DNA of 64,000 nt. It comes from Streptococcus suis YS56. GTDB taxonomy: Bacteria > Bacillota > Bacilli > Lactobacillales > Streptococcaceae. Position 1 is the stretch's first letter. Every line of letters begins with the position of its first letter. The stretch spans positions 1-64,000 of the forward strand of contig NZ_ALMY01000069.1 in the NCBI RefSeq assembly GCF_000440115.1, read 5' to 3'. The translations under genes and the position numbers were made by a program. The notes under the pieces are model-generated. The model saw nothing but the letters and a program-made list of their open reading frames with translations, searched no databases and was not told where the DNA came from. Shown here in pieces: positions 1-10,583 of the stretch.

Positions 1-1578
1 ATCGACGCAGCAGCAACAGCAGATGCAGTAGATGCAGTCACTCTTGTAGGTGAAAAAGCAGTTGCTAAAGAAGAGCTTAAAGCGGCAGCTGATGATGCGA
101 AAGCAGCTATCGATGCAAACACTCACTTGACAGACGCTGAGAAACAAGCAGCTAAAGATGCAGTAGACGCTGAATTGGCAAAAGCTAACGATGCCATCGA
201 CGTTGCAACAACAGCTGACGAAGTAGATGCGGTTACTCTTGTAGGTGAGAAAGCAGTCGCTAAAGAAGAGCTTAAAGCGGCAGCTGATGATGCGAAAGCA
301 GCTATCGATGTAAACACTCACTTGACAGACGCTGAGAAACAAGCAGCTAAAGATGCAGTAGATGCTGAATTGGCAAAAGCTAACGAAGCTATCGATGCAG
401 CAACAACAGCAGATGCAGTTGACGCAGTAACTCTTGTAGGTGAAAAAGCACTTGCTAAAGAAGAAATCAAGGCAGCAGCGGAAGATGCTAAGAAAGCCAT
501 TGATGCAAATCCAAACTTGTCAGATGCTGAGAAAGTAGTTGCCAAAGATGCAGTAGATGCATCAGCAGCAGAAGCAAATAAAGCAATTGACGGTTCAACG
601 TCTTCAGCTGAAGTTCAAGCTGCTAAAGATAAGGGCAACGCTTCTATTGCAGAAAATGTTCTTGATGCAGCTAAACAAGGTGCTAAGAACAAGCTTATGG
701 AAGAAGCAGAGAAAGCGAAAGCTGCTATCGATGCAAATCCAAACTTGACACCAGAAGAGAAAGCAGCTGCTAAAGCTGAAATCGATAAAGCTGTTGAAGA
801 AGCGATTATTTCTATCAACGGTGCTGGAACTCATCATGCATTGGACGAAATCAAACTTCCACTTTCAGCTCTTATCAAACCAGTTGTAACAGTAACACCA
901 GTACTTGATCCAAACAACTTGACTGAAGAAGAAATTGCTCGCATCAAGGCTCTCCTTGAAGAGAACAATACATTCCCAGAAGGAACTGAGATTATCGTTT
1001 CTAAAGGTGCTTCTGTGTCAATCAAGTACCCAGATGGTTCAATTGATGTATTGACACAAGAAGAAGTTGTTAGACGTGCGAATACAGCAGCTCCTCAAGT
1101 TACAGTAGGTAAGGAAGGAAGTGTTGTTGTCACACCTTCTAAAGAAGCAGTTGAGCTTATTATTACGTATGTAGATAAAAATGGTAAGCAACAAACAGTT
1201 ATTGTTACTAAAGGTGCAAATGGGCTATGGTCAACAATTGATTCGGTAGTTACGGTGAACCCTACTACTGGTCAAGTTATGATTCCAGGTTCTGCTATCA
1301 AGCCAGGAACAGTTGTGACAGCTTACTCTAAAGATATGGCTGGAAATGTTTCAGGATTAGGTTCAGCAGAAGTTGAAGCAGTAGATGCAAACAATCCTGC
1401 AGCAGGAGTGAAAGTGAAATCTGCAGCTACAAATGCGAATAAGGCTGATAAGAAAGCTAAGCAATTGCCAAATACAGGTGAAAAAGCAACTTCAGCAACT
1501 TCACTTGGATTAGCAGTTCTTGGAATGGGCTTAGCACTTTTCGCAGCAAAGAGAAAAAAAGACGAAGAAGAAGCTTAA
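1..1578 (+). CDS. LPXTG-anchored surface protein with helical repeats (5' end outside window)
   Basis: The frame is open from base 1, so the signal peptide and N-terminus lie outside the window; 525 residues are visible. The first part consists of Ala/Lys/Glu/Asp-rich units with a period of 195 bp (65 residues), resembling the DUF1542 three-helix repeats of large staphylococcal and streptococcal adhesins (LT..EK..A...VD pattern). Two less regular units and a helical linker follow, then a region of about 100 residues near 1100-1390 that looks like a bacterial Ig-like fold (VTVGKEGSVVVTP and AYSKDMAGNVSG segments). The C-terminus is a textbook sortase signal: LPNTG at 1465-1479, a hydrophobic stretch and a KRKK tail. 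It is therefore an exported, peptidoglycan-linked adhesin-like protein. The ligand cannot be told from the sequence. Confidence 0.9.
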   Translation: MDAAATADAVDAVTLVGEKAVAKEELKAAADDAKAAIDANTHLTDAEKQAAKDAVDAELAKANDAIDVATTADEVDAVTLVGEKAVAKEELKAAADDAKAAIDVNTHLTDAEKQAAKDAVDAELAKANEAIDAATTADAVDAVTLVGEKALAKEEIKAAAEDAKKAIDANPNLSDAEKVVAKDAVDASAAEANKAIDGSTSSAEVQAAKDKGNASIAENVLDAAKQGAKNKLMEEAEKAKAAIDANPNLTPEEKAAAKAEIDKAVEEAIISINGAGTHHALDEIKLPLSALIKPVVTVTPVLDPNNLTEEEIARIKALLEENNTFPEGTEIIVSKGASVSIKYPDGSIDVLTQEEVVRRANTAAPQVTVGKEGSVVVTPSKEAVELIITYVDKNGKQQTVIVTKGANGLWSTIDSVVTVNPTTGQVMIPGSAIKPGTVVTAYSKDMAGNVSGLGSAEVEAVDANNPAAGVKVKSAATNANKADKKAKQLPNTGEKATSATSLGLAVLGMGLALFAAKRKKDEEEA

Positions 1579-1683
1579 AATAGGCTATTCATCGAAAACT
1601 CTTTGAGGAGGAACAATCTTTTCTCAGAAAGTTGAGTACATGTGGATGCCTCTTGATGGATCATCTATCTGTACAGCTCAAAT

Positions 1684-1726
1684 AAAAAGGATCTAAAGTC
1701 AATAGACTTTAGGTCCTTTTGTTTTT
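1684..1726 (+). terminator. Intrinsic terminator of the LPXTG gene
   Basis: AAAGGATCTAAAGTC pairs almost fully with GACTTTAGGTCCTTTT around a four-base AATA loop, followed by a T-rich tract. It lies about 105 bp after the stop codon and 80 bp before azlC, separating the two transcription units. Confidence 0.8.
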
Positions 1727-1804
1727 GTAGAAAATGGTTGAAAAACGAGTTACAATGTGAGAAAATGAGAGAATACTTTTTACGAATTATTAAGGAGATA
1801 TGGA

Positions 1805-2506
1805 ATGAAGGAACATGCTTTTCGTGAGGGTTTGCGGGATGCTATTCCCACAGCTCTGGGCTATGCCAGTATCGGCCTAGCCTGCGGTGTCGTTTCGGTC
1901 AATTCAGGCATTTCTGCGGTGGAAATGGGCTTAATGAGCCTCTTGGTCTATGCAGGGAGTGCTCAATTTGTCATGTGTGCCATGATTTTGGCAGGTGCTC
2001 CCTTGTTGTCGATTGCGGTGACGGTTTTCTTTGTCAACCTGAGGAATTTTCTCATGTGCCTGCATACGACGACCATTTTTCAGGGAAATAGGCTGGGCTC
2101 CAACATCTTGATTGGCTCATTTTTAACAGATGAATCCTATGCGGTTCTCTTGCGGAAACACATTGAGGAAAAGCAGATTGCCCCTAGCTGGATGTACGGT
2201 AACAACTTCGCTAGCTATGCTTCTTGGGTTATCTTTACCACTCTGGGCAATCTCATCGGTGGTTTGATTCCAAATCCCGAGCAGTTTGGCTTGGATTTTG
2301 CCTTGGTTGCCATGTTTGTCGGCATTTTTTCAGGTCAGCTGGAGGCTATGGCTCGGACTATTCCTTTGAAAAAAATCGGTTTGATTTTGCTGGCGGTTGG
2401 TCTAGCCTATGTCGGCCTGTCTGTGCTGGTATCGTCCTATGTGGCGGTGCTTCTGGCGACGCTCTTAGGTTGTTTTGTGGGGGTGATGATTGATGATAAA
2501 AACTAG
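1805..2506 (+). CDS. azlC: AzlC family branched-chain amino acid exporter, large subunit
   Basis: A 233-residue polytopic membrane protein with the AzlC signature in the first third (a GxxSxxEMGLMSLLVYAGSAQF-type segment around residues 35-60). AzlC/AzlD (YgaZ/YgaH in E. coli) form an exporter of branched-chain amino acids and analogues at the cytoplasmic membrane. The start ATG has an AAGGAGATATGG-type ribosome site just upstream. The gene overlaps the start of azlD, as is usual for this pair, which suggests translational coupling. Length fits the family. Confidence 0.92.
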   Translation: MKEHAFREGLRDAIPTALGYASIGLACGVVSVNSGISAVEMGLMSLLVYAGSAQFVMCAMILAGAPLLSIAVTVFFVNLRNFLMCLHTTTIFQGNRLGSNILIGSFLTDESYAVLLRKHIEEKQIAPSWMYGNNFASYASWVIFTTLGNLIGGLIPNPEQFGLDFALVAMFVGIFSGQLEAMARTIPLKKIGLILLAVGLAYVGLSVLVSSYVAVLLATLLGCFVGVMIDDKN

Positions 2507-2816
2507 TATTCTATTGATTATTCTGGCGGCGGCCCTAGTGACCTGGGTACCACGCGTCCTGCCTTTTGTACTGACGCAGAACAAATCCCTGCCTCCAAAG
2601 TTGGTGAAATTTCTCAGCTTTCTACCCATTACCATTATCTTTGCCCTGACCCTGTCCAGCATCATGGACGAAAAGGTGGGCTCCCTTCCCAGCCTTCTCC
2701 CCGTCGAAAGTCTGGCCCTCATTCCGACCTTTTTGGTGGTCCTAAGAACCAAAAATATCCTCCTCGCAGTAGTGGTTGGTGTCTTGACGACAGCTGCTCT
2801 CCGCTTGATTTTCTAG
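2493..2816 (+). CDS. azlD: AzlD family branched-chain amino acid exporter, small subunit
   Basis: A protein of about 107 residues with four hydrophobic segments and the AzlD-like LVTWVPRVLPFVL motif near the N-terminus. It starts inside the 3' end of azlC; a TTG at 2490 is also in frame, but the ATG at 2493 behind the GGGGGTGA stretch is the more likely start. It is the small partner of AzlC in the membrane exporter. The next gene begins only 9 bp after its stop, so all three genes are probably one operon. Confidence 0.9.
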   Translation: MIKTSILLIILAAALVTWVPRVLPFVLTQNKSLPPKLVKFLSFLPITIIFALTLSSIMDEKVGSLPSLLPVESLALIPTFLVVLRTKNILLAVVVGVLTTAALRLIF

Positions 2817-2825
2817 GAGGGGCTT

Positions 2826-3848
2826 ATGGTTAAGGAAAATGCCAGAGGTATCGGATTGTGTCTGGTCTTGGCTGCAATCAGCCAGTGCTTAGGAAGTTGG
2901 GTTACACTAGTGGGTGGGCCTGTTTTTGCCCTTCTAATCGGGATGAGCTTGCATTCTTACATTTCAAGGAAAAATGCCTTTCAGTCAGGCTTGATTTTTA
3001 CCTCTAAGAAGATTTTGCAGTATGCGGTGATTTGCTTGGGATTTGGATTAAACTTATCTGCGGTCCTTGCAGTCGGTCGCCAATCACTTCCAATTATTCT
3101 GTCAACCATCAGTATTGCCTTGTTTTTGGCATTTCTGATGTGGAAATGGTTGCCCATTTCCTCTCGTCTGGCGACCTTGATTGGTGTAGGGACCTCTATC
3201 TGTGGAGGGTCAGCCATTGCGGCGACAGCTCCCATTATTCAGGCGGATGATGAGGATGTGGCACAAGCTATCTCAGTCATCTTTCTCTTTAATGTCTTGG
3301 CAGCTTTGGTCTTTCCGACCTTGGCAACTTGGCTTGGGTTTTCGACCGATTCGGGTCAGGCCTTTGGGATGTTCGCCGGAACGGCGGTCAATGACACCTC
3401 GTCGGTGACCGCAACAGCAGCCACCTGGGATAGCCTTTACGGATTGGGCAGTCAGACCTTGGACACGGCAGTGACGGTTAAGTTGACACGGACTCTGGCC
3501 ATTATTCCCATTACGTCGGTTTTGGCGATATGGCAGGCTCGAGGGAAGGGGGAGCAGGCAGACAAGAAGTCCCTCTTGGCAGGTTTTCCAACCTTCATTC
3601 TGTACTTTATCCTAGCCAGTTTGGTGACAAGTCTTGCAGGTCACTTTGGACTGGGTGCGGAGATTTTTACTCCGCTCAAAACCCTGTCCAAGTTCCTCAT
3701 TTGTATGGCTATGGCGGCCATTGGTTTGCGGACCAATGTGCTTGCTTTGGTGAAAAATGGCAGAGCAGCTCTTTTTGTTGGACTAGTTTGTTGGCTAGGC
3801 GTGACCATGTTGACACTGGTTGGGCAGGCGATTTTGGGTATATGGTAA
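2826..3848 (+). CDS. YeiH/YadS-type putative sulfate exporter family transporter (UPF0324)
   Basis: A 340-residue membrane protein with about ten hydrophobic segments. The conserved family stretches are visible: GGPVFALLIGM near the N-terminus, GVGTSICGGSAIAA in the middle (about residues 120-133) and FAGTAVNDTSSVTA (about residues 183-196). Members are annotated as putative sulfate or anion exporters, but the transported substrate is not established. It follows azlD after a GGAGG ribosome site that overlaps the azlD stop, so the three genes look co-transcribed. Confidence 0.85.
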   Translation: MVKENARGIGLCLVLAAISQCLGSWVTLVGGPVFALLIGMSLHSYISRKNAFQSGLIFTSKKILQYAVICLGFGLNLSAVLAVGRQSLPIILSTISIALFLAFLMWKWLPISSRLATLIGVGTSICGGSAIAATAPIIQADDEDVAQAISVIFLFNVLAALVFPTLATWLGFSTDSGQAFGMFAGTAVNDTSSVTATAATWDSLYGLGSQTLDTAVTVKLTRTLAIIPITSVLAIWQARGKGEQADKKSLLAGFPTFILYFILASLVTSLAGHFGLGAEIFTPLKTLSKFLICMAMAAIGLRTNVLALVKNGRAALFVGLVCWLGVTMLTLVGQAILGIW

Positions 3849-3852
3849 CAGT

Positions 3853-3884
3853 AAAACAGCCTTCTCTTGCGAGAGGCTGTTTTT
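3853..3884. terminator. Bidirectional terminator between convergent genes
   Basis: AAAACAGCC and GGCTGTTTTT arms with an inner TCTC/GAGA pairing lie between the YeiH-type gene (plus) and the ABC permease (minus). The A-run on one side and T-run on the other suit termination in both directions. Confidence 0.75.
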
Positions 3885-5505
3885 ATGCTTTCAATCTAAA
3901 AGTCTGCGGAGCTTTTTTCAATAAAATCCAGTAACCGATGCTGACATAGGCAATCATAGCCAGGGAAATGAGTAGGATATACAAGTGACTGCCTAGGTCC
4001 AGCTGGGTGTTGAGGTAGGCTACCCAGTAGAGGGCACCGCTGAGAAATTTATAGACTGGGTTGACCACCTCCATATCCTTTGTAAAAGGCTGGAGGATAT
4101 AGTAGATAAAGAGGTCGTGGAAGGAGAAGAGAGCTGTCAAACTCAGCAGAAGCAGAGCGGTCAGAAGAACGGTTTCCAAGCTGAGAGCAAACCGCCACAG
4201 GATCAGGATTACCAAAAAGAGGCTAGTCGCAAAGATGAAATTGAGCTTGCAGGTTTGCAAAAATCGGTAGTTAAAACCAGCGATAATGGTCTTAGCCTCA
4301 CGATAAAAAGGATAGTGAAGCATGGAAATATCGCAGTTAACAAAGACCATCTGAGCCACCACCTTGCCCGACGAAGCTACATACATAATCATGAAGGAAA
4401 GCGGTAAGAATTGGAGCAAGTAGTCTTCCGTAAAGGTAAACGGCTCTAAAAAGTAACGAATCCCCTCCAGGGCTGCCAAAATGACTACTAGTGCCAAGAC
4501 CCAGTTCCGCACCTTCTTATAGAGGACTTTTTTGTAGCGGTCAAATAGCAGAGCGTTTAAGTAGGTCATGCCAGACAGGTGGGACAGGTCTTTTCCCTTT
4601 TCTGTACTCAGCTTAGCCTGCATCTGCAAACCCTGACGAGTATACTCGTTACCCTTGGTCAGCTCAAACAATTTCTTATCCATTTGCAAGGACTGGTCCA
4701 TGCAATAGGAAAGATAATCAAGGTGGTTGGTCTGTTGCTTCAAATAACCATAGCTAAGCCAAATCAGAAATGGTTGGACAAGCAGGATAGGGACTAGCAT
4801 GCCTAAGGAGAGCTGATGACGGAAGAAAATAGCCAGAACATATAAAACAAAAACAAATGCGATCCATAGCCAAGCATGCCAAGAATTGCGACGGGTTAAA
4901 ATACGATGTTCAAAGAACCAACGATTGAGAGCATGACCAGTCAGGTGACCTGCTAGTACGGTCATCAGACCGACAGGAAAGACCAGCCATTGATTTGTCA
5001 TTAGGCAAAAAATAACTAAGGCTGGAAGATAGTAAATGGTAGTCAGGAAAGGTTCGATAAAGAGTTGGCTTTGCAGAAAGTTAGATTGTGAAAGACTGAA
5101 GTTCTGCATAAATTCTCTATCTGCTTTCGAGATAACTGGGTCTAGACCTTTGCTAAAACGATAGTTTAGTCCGACAAACAAAAACCAGAACATAAAGCCA
5201 AGGAGCCAAGTGTTTGGAAGAATAATCCAAAAGGTCGGTTCCCCGGTAGCTAGGATATTCATCCAGAAAGAAGCATGATAGAAATGAAAAACCAACCAGA
5301 AGCCCTTGGTCAAAAAGCGACTGGGGATGGAGAGGATGTGCAGGATCAAAAAGAGACCAGACTTAAAACTGTAAGACTTGAAAATACTTTCTGGAATGCT
5401 CTTTCCAACAAGTGGCAGTTTCCGGAGATAGTAGAAAAATCCGTTGACGGAGCGATGGAGAGCATACTTTTCCCGATACCAAAAATAACGTAGAATGGTT
5501 TTCAT
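3883..5505 (-). CDS. ABC transporter permease-like membrane protein
   Basis: A 540-residue protein with roughly ten to twelve hydrophobic segments and a basic N-terminus. A soluble stretch of about 70 residues near the middle (around residues 260-330) separates two membrane halves, like a fused two-domain permease. I do not recognise a named family with confidence; it is EcsB-like in overall character but longer. The start lies 9 bp after the stop of the ATPase gene on the same strand, with a GGAGGAG ribosome site, so the two form an ATPase-permease operon. Substrate and direction of transport are not visible. Confidence 0.75.
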   Translation of the reverse strand: MKTILRYFWYREKYALHRSVNGFFYYLRKLPLVGKSIPESIFKSYSFKSGLFLILHILSIPSRFLTKGFWLVFHFYHASFWMNILATGEPTFWIILPNTWLLGFMFWFLFVGLNYRFSKGLDPVISKADREFMQNFSLSQSNFLQSQLFIEPFLTTIYYLPALVIFCLMTNQWLVFPVGLMTVLAGHLTGHALNRWFFEHRILTRRNSWHAWLWIAFVFVLYVLAIFFRHQLSLGMLVPILLVQPFLIWLSYGYLKQQTNHLDYLSYCMDQSLQMDKKLFELTKGNEYTRQGLQMQAKLSTEKGKDLSHLSGMTYLNALLFDRYKKVLYKKVRNWVLALVVILAALEGIRYFLEPFTFTEDYLLQFLPLSFMIMYVASSGKVVAQMVFVNCDISMLHYPFYREAKTIIAGFNYRFLQTCKLNFIFATSLFLVILILWRFALSLETVLLTALLLLSLTALFSFHDLFIYYILQPFTKDMEVVNPVYKFLSGALYWVAYLNTQLDLGSHLYILLISLAMIAYVSIGYWILLKKAPQTFRLKA

Positions 5506-5514
5506 ATGCTCCTC

Positions 5515-6213
5515 CTAATCTGCTGTCAGTAGCTGAACAATCTCCTGTTCAAAATCAGGGTCGTGGAGTTTGTCGCTTGGAACAGCCTGCAATTCTTGGT
5601 GATGGAGCAAAACAATCTCATCACAGAGGTCTTGTGCTAATTGGAGAATGTGGGTGGAAAAGATAATGACGGAATCTTTTTTTGCTTCCCGAATGAGCTG
5701 CTTAAACTCGTGGGCAGCCACAGGGTCAAAGGAAGTCAGCGGCTCATCTAAGAGAAGGACAGGTGGCTGGACAATCAAAGACAGAAGCAACTGGACCTTG
5801 TTCTGCATACCGTGGGAAAAATCCTTGAGCAGGCGATGCTGGTCTTCTTCCCCGATACCGACCAAGTTTAGCCATTCTTCTGGACTGCGAAGAGATTTGA
5901 GTTTATCCTTGTGAATGTCCATATAGAAACGGACAAACTCATAGGCCGTCATAAAAGCAGGCAGTTGCGGATAGGTCTGGGTAAAACCGATGTCCGTATT
6001 GTCGTAGTCAATCAGTTCTTCCCTCTCTACAAACTGGATACTGCCACTGTTTAGTGTCAGATTTCGAGCAATACAGTTAAACAAGGTTGTCTTACCAGCC
6101 CCGTTCCGTCCCAGCAAGCCGTAAATCTTGCCTTGTTCAAATTGAAAACTGGCATCCTCCAGAATCATCTTGTGGTCAAATTTTTTAGAAATAGAAGACA
6201 GTTTCAGTTGCAT
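5515..6213 (-). CDS. ABC transporter ATP-binding protein
   Basis: A 232-residue ABC ATPase. Walker A is GRNGAGKTT at about residues 35-43, the signature region is the degenerate FSHGMQNK near residue 133 (instead of LSGGQ), Walker B is VLLLDEP near 153, and the H-loop is in IIFSTHIL. It would energise the 540-residue membrane protein encoded immediately downstream. A single-ATPase plus single large permease arrangement is common for exporters of unknown substrate in lactobacillales. A GGAGA-type ribosome site precedes the ATG. Confidence 0.88.
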   Translation of the reverse strand: MQLKLSSISKKFDHKMILEDASFQFEQGKIYGLLGRNGAGKTTLFNCIARNLTLNSGSIQFVEREELIDYDNTDIGFTQTYPQLPAFMTAYEFVRFYMDIHKDKLKSLRSPEEWLNLVGIGEEDQHRLLKDFSHGMQNKVQLLLSLIVQPPVLLLDEPLTSFDPVAAHEFKQLIREAKKDSVIIFSTHILQLAQDLCDEIVLLHHQELQAVPSDKLHDPDFEQEIVQLLTAD

Positions 6214-6320
6214 AGCGAATCTCCTCTTGTTATATTGTTATGACTTTATCATACAATAATGAACAAAAAAATTCAAGCAAATTTTTGCTTGAATTTTTCA
6301 GTCATGAAATAATTAGTAGT

Positions 6321-7710
<1,390 letters not shown>

Positions 7711-7935
7711 TCATATTTTCATCAAGAAAGTAGTTTGAGTCTTTGCTATGATTTGTGGAGTTTTTCCTTGAAATAGCGGAAGACCATTGACGGGTTAGGG
7801 GAGTATACTTAGACTGAGGGAAATTAGTTTTTATCAGGAGCCTGTATGTACAAGCAAAGTATTTTTGTGGAGGCTGCATTGTGAATTCAGGTTCTAACAA
7901 TTCCGTCTGTAGTATGAAAGGAAGTAGGTAGAAGA

Positions 7936-9337
7936 ATGGTAACTGAGCAAAGAGAGTATCGTTTTCCAGAAGGTTTTTTGTGGGGCTCCTCCACTTCAGG
8001 GTCTCAAAGTGAGGGAAGCGTAGCTGGTGATGGAAAGGGGTGGAATAACTGGGATTACTGGTACAATCAGGAACCTGAGCTCTTTCACCAGCAAATAGGA
8101 TCGGAACAAACATCTACTTTCTATGAACATTTCCAGTCAGATTTGGATTTGTTGGTGGAAACAGGTCATAGTATTTTTCGCACCTCTATACAGTGGTCAC
8201 GTCTGATTCCGAAAGGGATAGGCGAGGTCAATCCGCAAGCTGTGGAGTTTTATAGGGCTGTATTTGCAGGTATTCGAGAGCGTGGGATAAAGCTTTTGGT
8301 CAATCTTTATCATTTCGATTTACCCTATGTCTTACAGGAAAAAGGGGGGTGGGAAAATAAGGAGATTGTGTGGGCCTATGAGGCTTATGCTCGCCAGTGT
8401 TTCAGTCTCTTTGGAGATCTGGTGGATTATTGGATCACCTTTAATGAACCCATTGTTCCAGTAGAATGTGGCTATCTAGGAAGCTATCATTATCCTTGCA
8501 AGGTGGATGCAAAGGCAGCTGTGGTCGTAGCGTATCATACTCAACTAGCTAGTTCTTTGGCTGTTCGGGCCTGTCACCAACTACACCCAGACCACAAAAT
8601 TTCCATTGTTCTCAATCTTACTCCTGCCTATCCAAGAAGTCAGAGTCCAGAAGATTTACAGGAAGCGCGGATTGCTGAGCTATTTCAAACGAGAAGCTTT
8701 TTGGATCCATCTGTTTTGGGACAATACCCGAGGGAACTGGTTGACATTCTTGAAAAACACGGTTTACGTCCAGAAACCACAGAGGAGGAATTGACCATTA
8801 TCAAAGAAAATAGGGTTGACTTCCTGGGGGTAAATTACTACCAGCCCCTGCGCGTGCAGGCTCCTTCAGAAGATGGATGGAACGGAGAAGCCACTTTCCT
8901 ATCCCGATATTTCCTGCCTTATGATAAGCCTGACAAGAAAATCAATCCCCATAGAGGCTGGGAAATTTATGAAGAAGGGCTGTACGACATTGCCAAAAAT
9001 ATCCAGGAAAACTATGGGAATATCGAATGGTTGGTAACTGAGAACGGCATGGGAGTTGAAGGGGAGGATGTTTTTGAAGAAAATGGCATGATTCAGGATG
9101 ACTATCGGATTAAATTCATGGAAGACCATTTGATTCAGCTCCATCGAGGTATTGATGAAGGGGCGAACTGTAAGGGCTATATGGGTCTGGACCTTTATTG
9201 ACTGCTGGTCTTGGTTAAATGCCTATAAAAACCGATACGGTTTGGTCTCGCTTGACCTCCAAACTCAGAAGCGTACTGTCAAAAAATCTGGATATTGGTT
9301 CAAGCAAGTGAGTGCTAAAAATGGTTTTATTAGATAG
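7936..9337 (+). pseudogene. Family 1 glycoside hydrolase (6-phospho-beta-glucosidase/galactosidase), frameshifted
   Basis: The first frame encodes a GH1 enzyme with the N-terminal FPEGFLWGSSTSGSQSEG motif, acid/base Glu in TFNEP (about residue 171) and nucleophile Glu in VTENG (about 369). After residue 416 the frame leaves the family sequence and stops at 9201. The missing C-terminus (VWTFIDCWSWLNAYKNRYG and about 35 more residues) continues in the next frame to 9337. A single extra G in the GGG run at 9183-9185 explains the shift exactly. The lost part holds the conserved Ser/Lys/Tyr region that binds the 6-phosphate in this family. The gene is probably inactive, or it is a sequencing error in a homopolymer. 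No PTS gene lies beside it. Confidence 0.88.
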
Positions 9338-9434
9338 AATGTATATTTCGTTTCTACATAACATTGCATTGAGATAGGATGCTTTTGAGGTTTGTGATTA
9401 TCCACTAATGCTTGGTAAGAAAATTCCCCTAGAT

Positions 9435-9463
9435 TTGACAGGGATAGGGTTCTGTGGTAATAT
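9435..9463 (+). promoter_or_regulatory. Sigma-A promoter of the DUF536 gene
   Basis: TTGACA (9435-9440) and TAATAT (9458-9463) are separated by 17 bp. The predicted transcript starts near 9470, about 37 nt before the chosen ATG at 9507. This also argues against the longer reading frame from 9408, which would begin upstream of the promoter. Confidence 0.75.
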
Positions 9464-9506
9464 TTTAATGATACAAACTATGAGAAATGTAAGTACCGAG
9501 GATATT

Positions 9507-10001
9507 ATGGGAATCGAAAAAACAGTCAGTGAGTTAGCTGAAATTTTAGGAGTGAGCCGGCAGGCTATGAATAATCGTGTCAAATCACTTCCTGAAGAAT
9601 TTGTAGATAAAAATGACAAGGGTGTGACCGTTGTAAACCGTGCTGGCTTGATTAAGTTGGAGGAAATCTACAAAACAACCATTTTTGAAGATGAGCCGAT
9701 TAGCGATGAAGTCAAGCATCGTGAATTGATGGAAATTTTAGTTGACGAGAAAAATGCTGAAATCATCCGCTTATATAGTCAATTAAAAGCCAAAGATAAG
9801 CAACTTGCCGAAAAAGATGAACAACTCAAGGTCAAAGATGTGCAGATTGCTGAGAAGGATAAACAGTTAGATCAGCAACAGCAATTGACACTAAAAGCTA
9901 TGGCCGATAAGGAAGTTCTCAAGTTGGAATTGGACGAAGTTAAAGCACAGGCAGAAGAAGTGCAAGCTAAAGGCTTCTTTGCACGTTTGTTTGGGAAATA
10001 A
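9507..10001 (+). CDS. DUF536 family protein with N-terminal HTH and coiled coil
   Basis: A 164-residue protein. Residues 1-35 hold a helix-turn-helix-like segment (VSELAEILGVSRQAMNNRVK). Residues about 40-80 form a small mixed region, and residues 85-150 are a long coiled coil with repeated AEKDEQLK/KDKQL heptads. The protein ends in GFFARLFGK, a tail typical of DUF536 proteins, some of which sit next to replication genes on lactococcal plasmids. The frame extends upstream to 9408, but GAGGAT before the ATG at 9507 and the promoter at 9435-9463 favour the shorter start. Function is unknown; DNA binding is an inference from the HTH. The stop codon abuts a nine-unit hairpin repeat array. Confidence 0.82.
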   Translation: MGIEKTVSELAEILGVSRQAMNNRVKSLPEEFVDKNDKGVTVVNRAGLIKLEEIYKTTIFEDEPISDEVKHRELMEILVDEKNAEIIRLYSQLKAKDKQLAEKDEQLKVKDVQIAEKDKQLDQQQQLTLKAMADKEVLKLELDEVKAQAEEVQAKGFFARLFGK

Positions 10002-10418
10002 AAAGGTCCGGGGGACCTTTTTATCATGAGCTTGAAAACAAGAGAGCGAATAAAGGTCCGGGGGACCTTTTTATCATGAGCTTGGAAACAAGAGAGCGAA
10101 TAAAGGTCCGGGGGAGTGAAACAGTCTGGGAAGAGACTGTTTCAGCCCGAGCCTGGAAATAGGAAAGCGAGGTACAGTCTGGGGATAGACTGTTTCAGCC
10201 CGAGCTTGGAAATAGGAAAGTGAGGTACAGTCTGGGGATAGACTGTTTCAGCCCGCGCTTGGAAATAAGAAAGCGAGGTACAGTCTGGGGATAGACTGTT
10301 TCAGCCCGAGCTTGGAAATAGGAAAGCGAGGTACAGTCTGGGGATAGACTGTTTCAGCCCGAGCTTGGAAATAGGAAAGCGAGGTACAGTCTGGGGATAG
10401 ACTGTTTCAGCCCGCGCT
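10002..10418 (+). repeat. Nine-unit tandem hairpin repeat array
   Basis: Three units start at 10002, 10052 and 10102 (period 50 bp); each begins with the palindrome AAAGGTCCGGGGGACCTTT, though the third lacks the second arm. Six units start at 10121, 10174, 10227, 10280, 10333 and 10386 (period 53 bp) with the dyad ACAGTCTggggatAGACTGT. Both types share a spacer of the form GAGCTTGGAAATAGGAAAGCGA. The last unit ends at CCCGCGCT. The array starts directly at the stop codon of the DUF536 gene and precedes its terminator, so it is probably transcribed as a structured 3' UTR. Confidence 0.92.
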
Positions 10419-10446
10419 AAAAAATGGAAGATGATATGTGATATAA

Positions 10447-10474
10447 GAAGATTGGTGGGCACCAATCTTTTTTA
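10447..10474 (+). terminator. Terminator after the hairpin array
   Basis: AAGATTGGT pairs with ACCAATCTT around GGGC and is followed by TTTT. This would end the DUF536 transcript after the repeat array. The remaining 110 bp up to the PTS regulator hold no further clear signal; a TACAAT at 10560 could be a -10 box without a good -35. Confidence 0.8.
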
Positions 10475-10583
10475 GTTTAAGTAGTGAGCACAATTGAATT
10501 TTTGTTTTTCATTATATTAATTGGGCTCAAAGACTCTAGAAATCAGAAATGAAAAGGGATACAATTAAGACAAGGAGGAAAAT

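Noticed and set aside
123-545. Minus-strand frames opposite the helical repeats of the first surface protein
   Set aside because: Serine/alanine-rich shadows of the repeated codons.
10002-10418. CRISPR array
   Set aside because: Units are contiguous with a conserved hairpin and spacer; there are no variable spacers of constant length and no cas genes.
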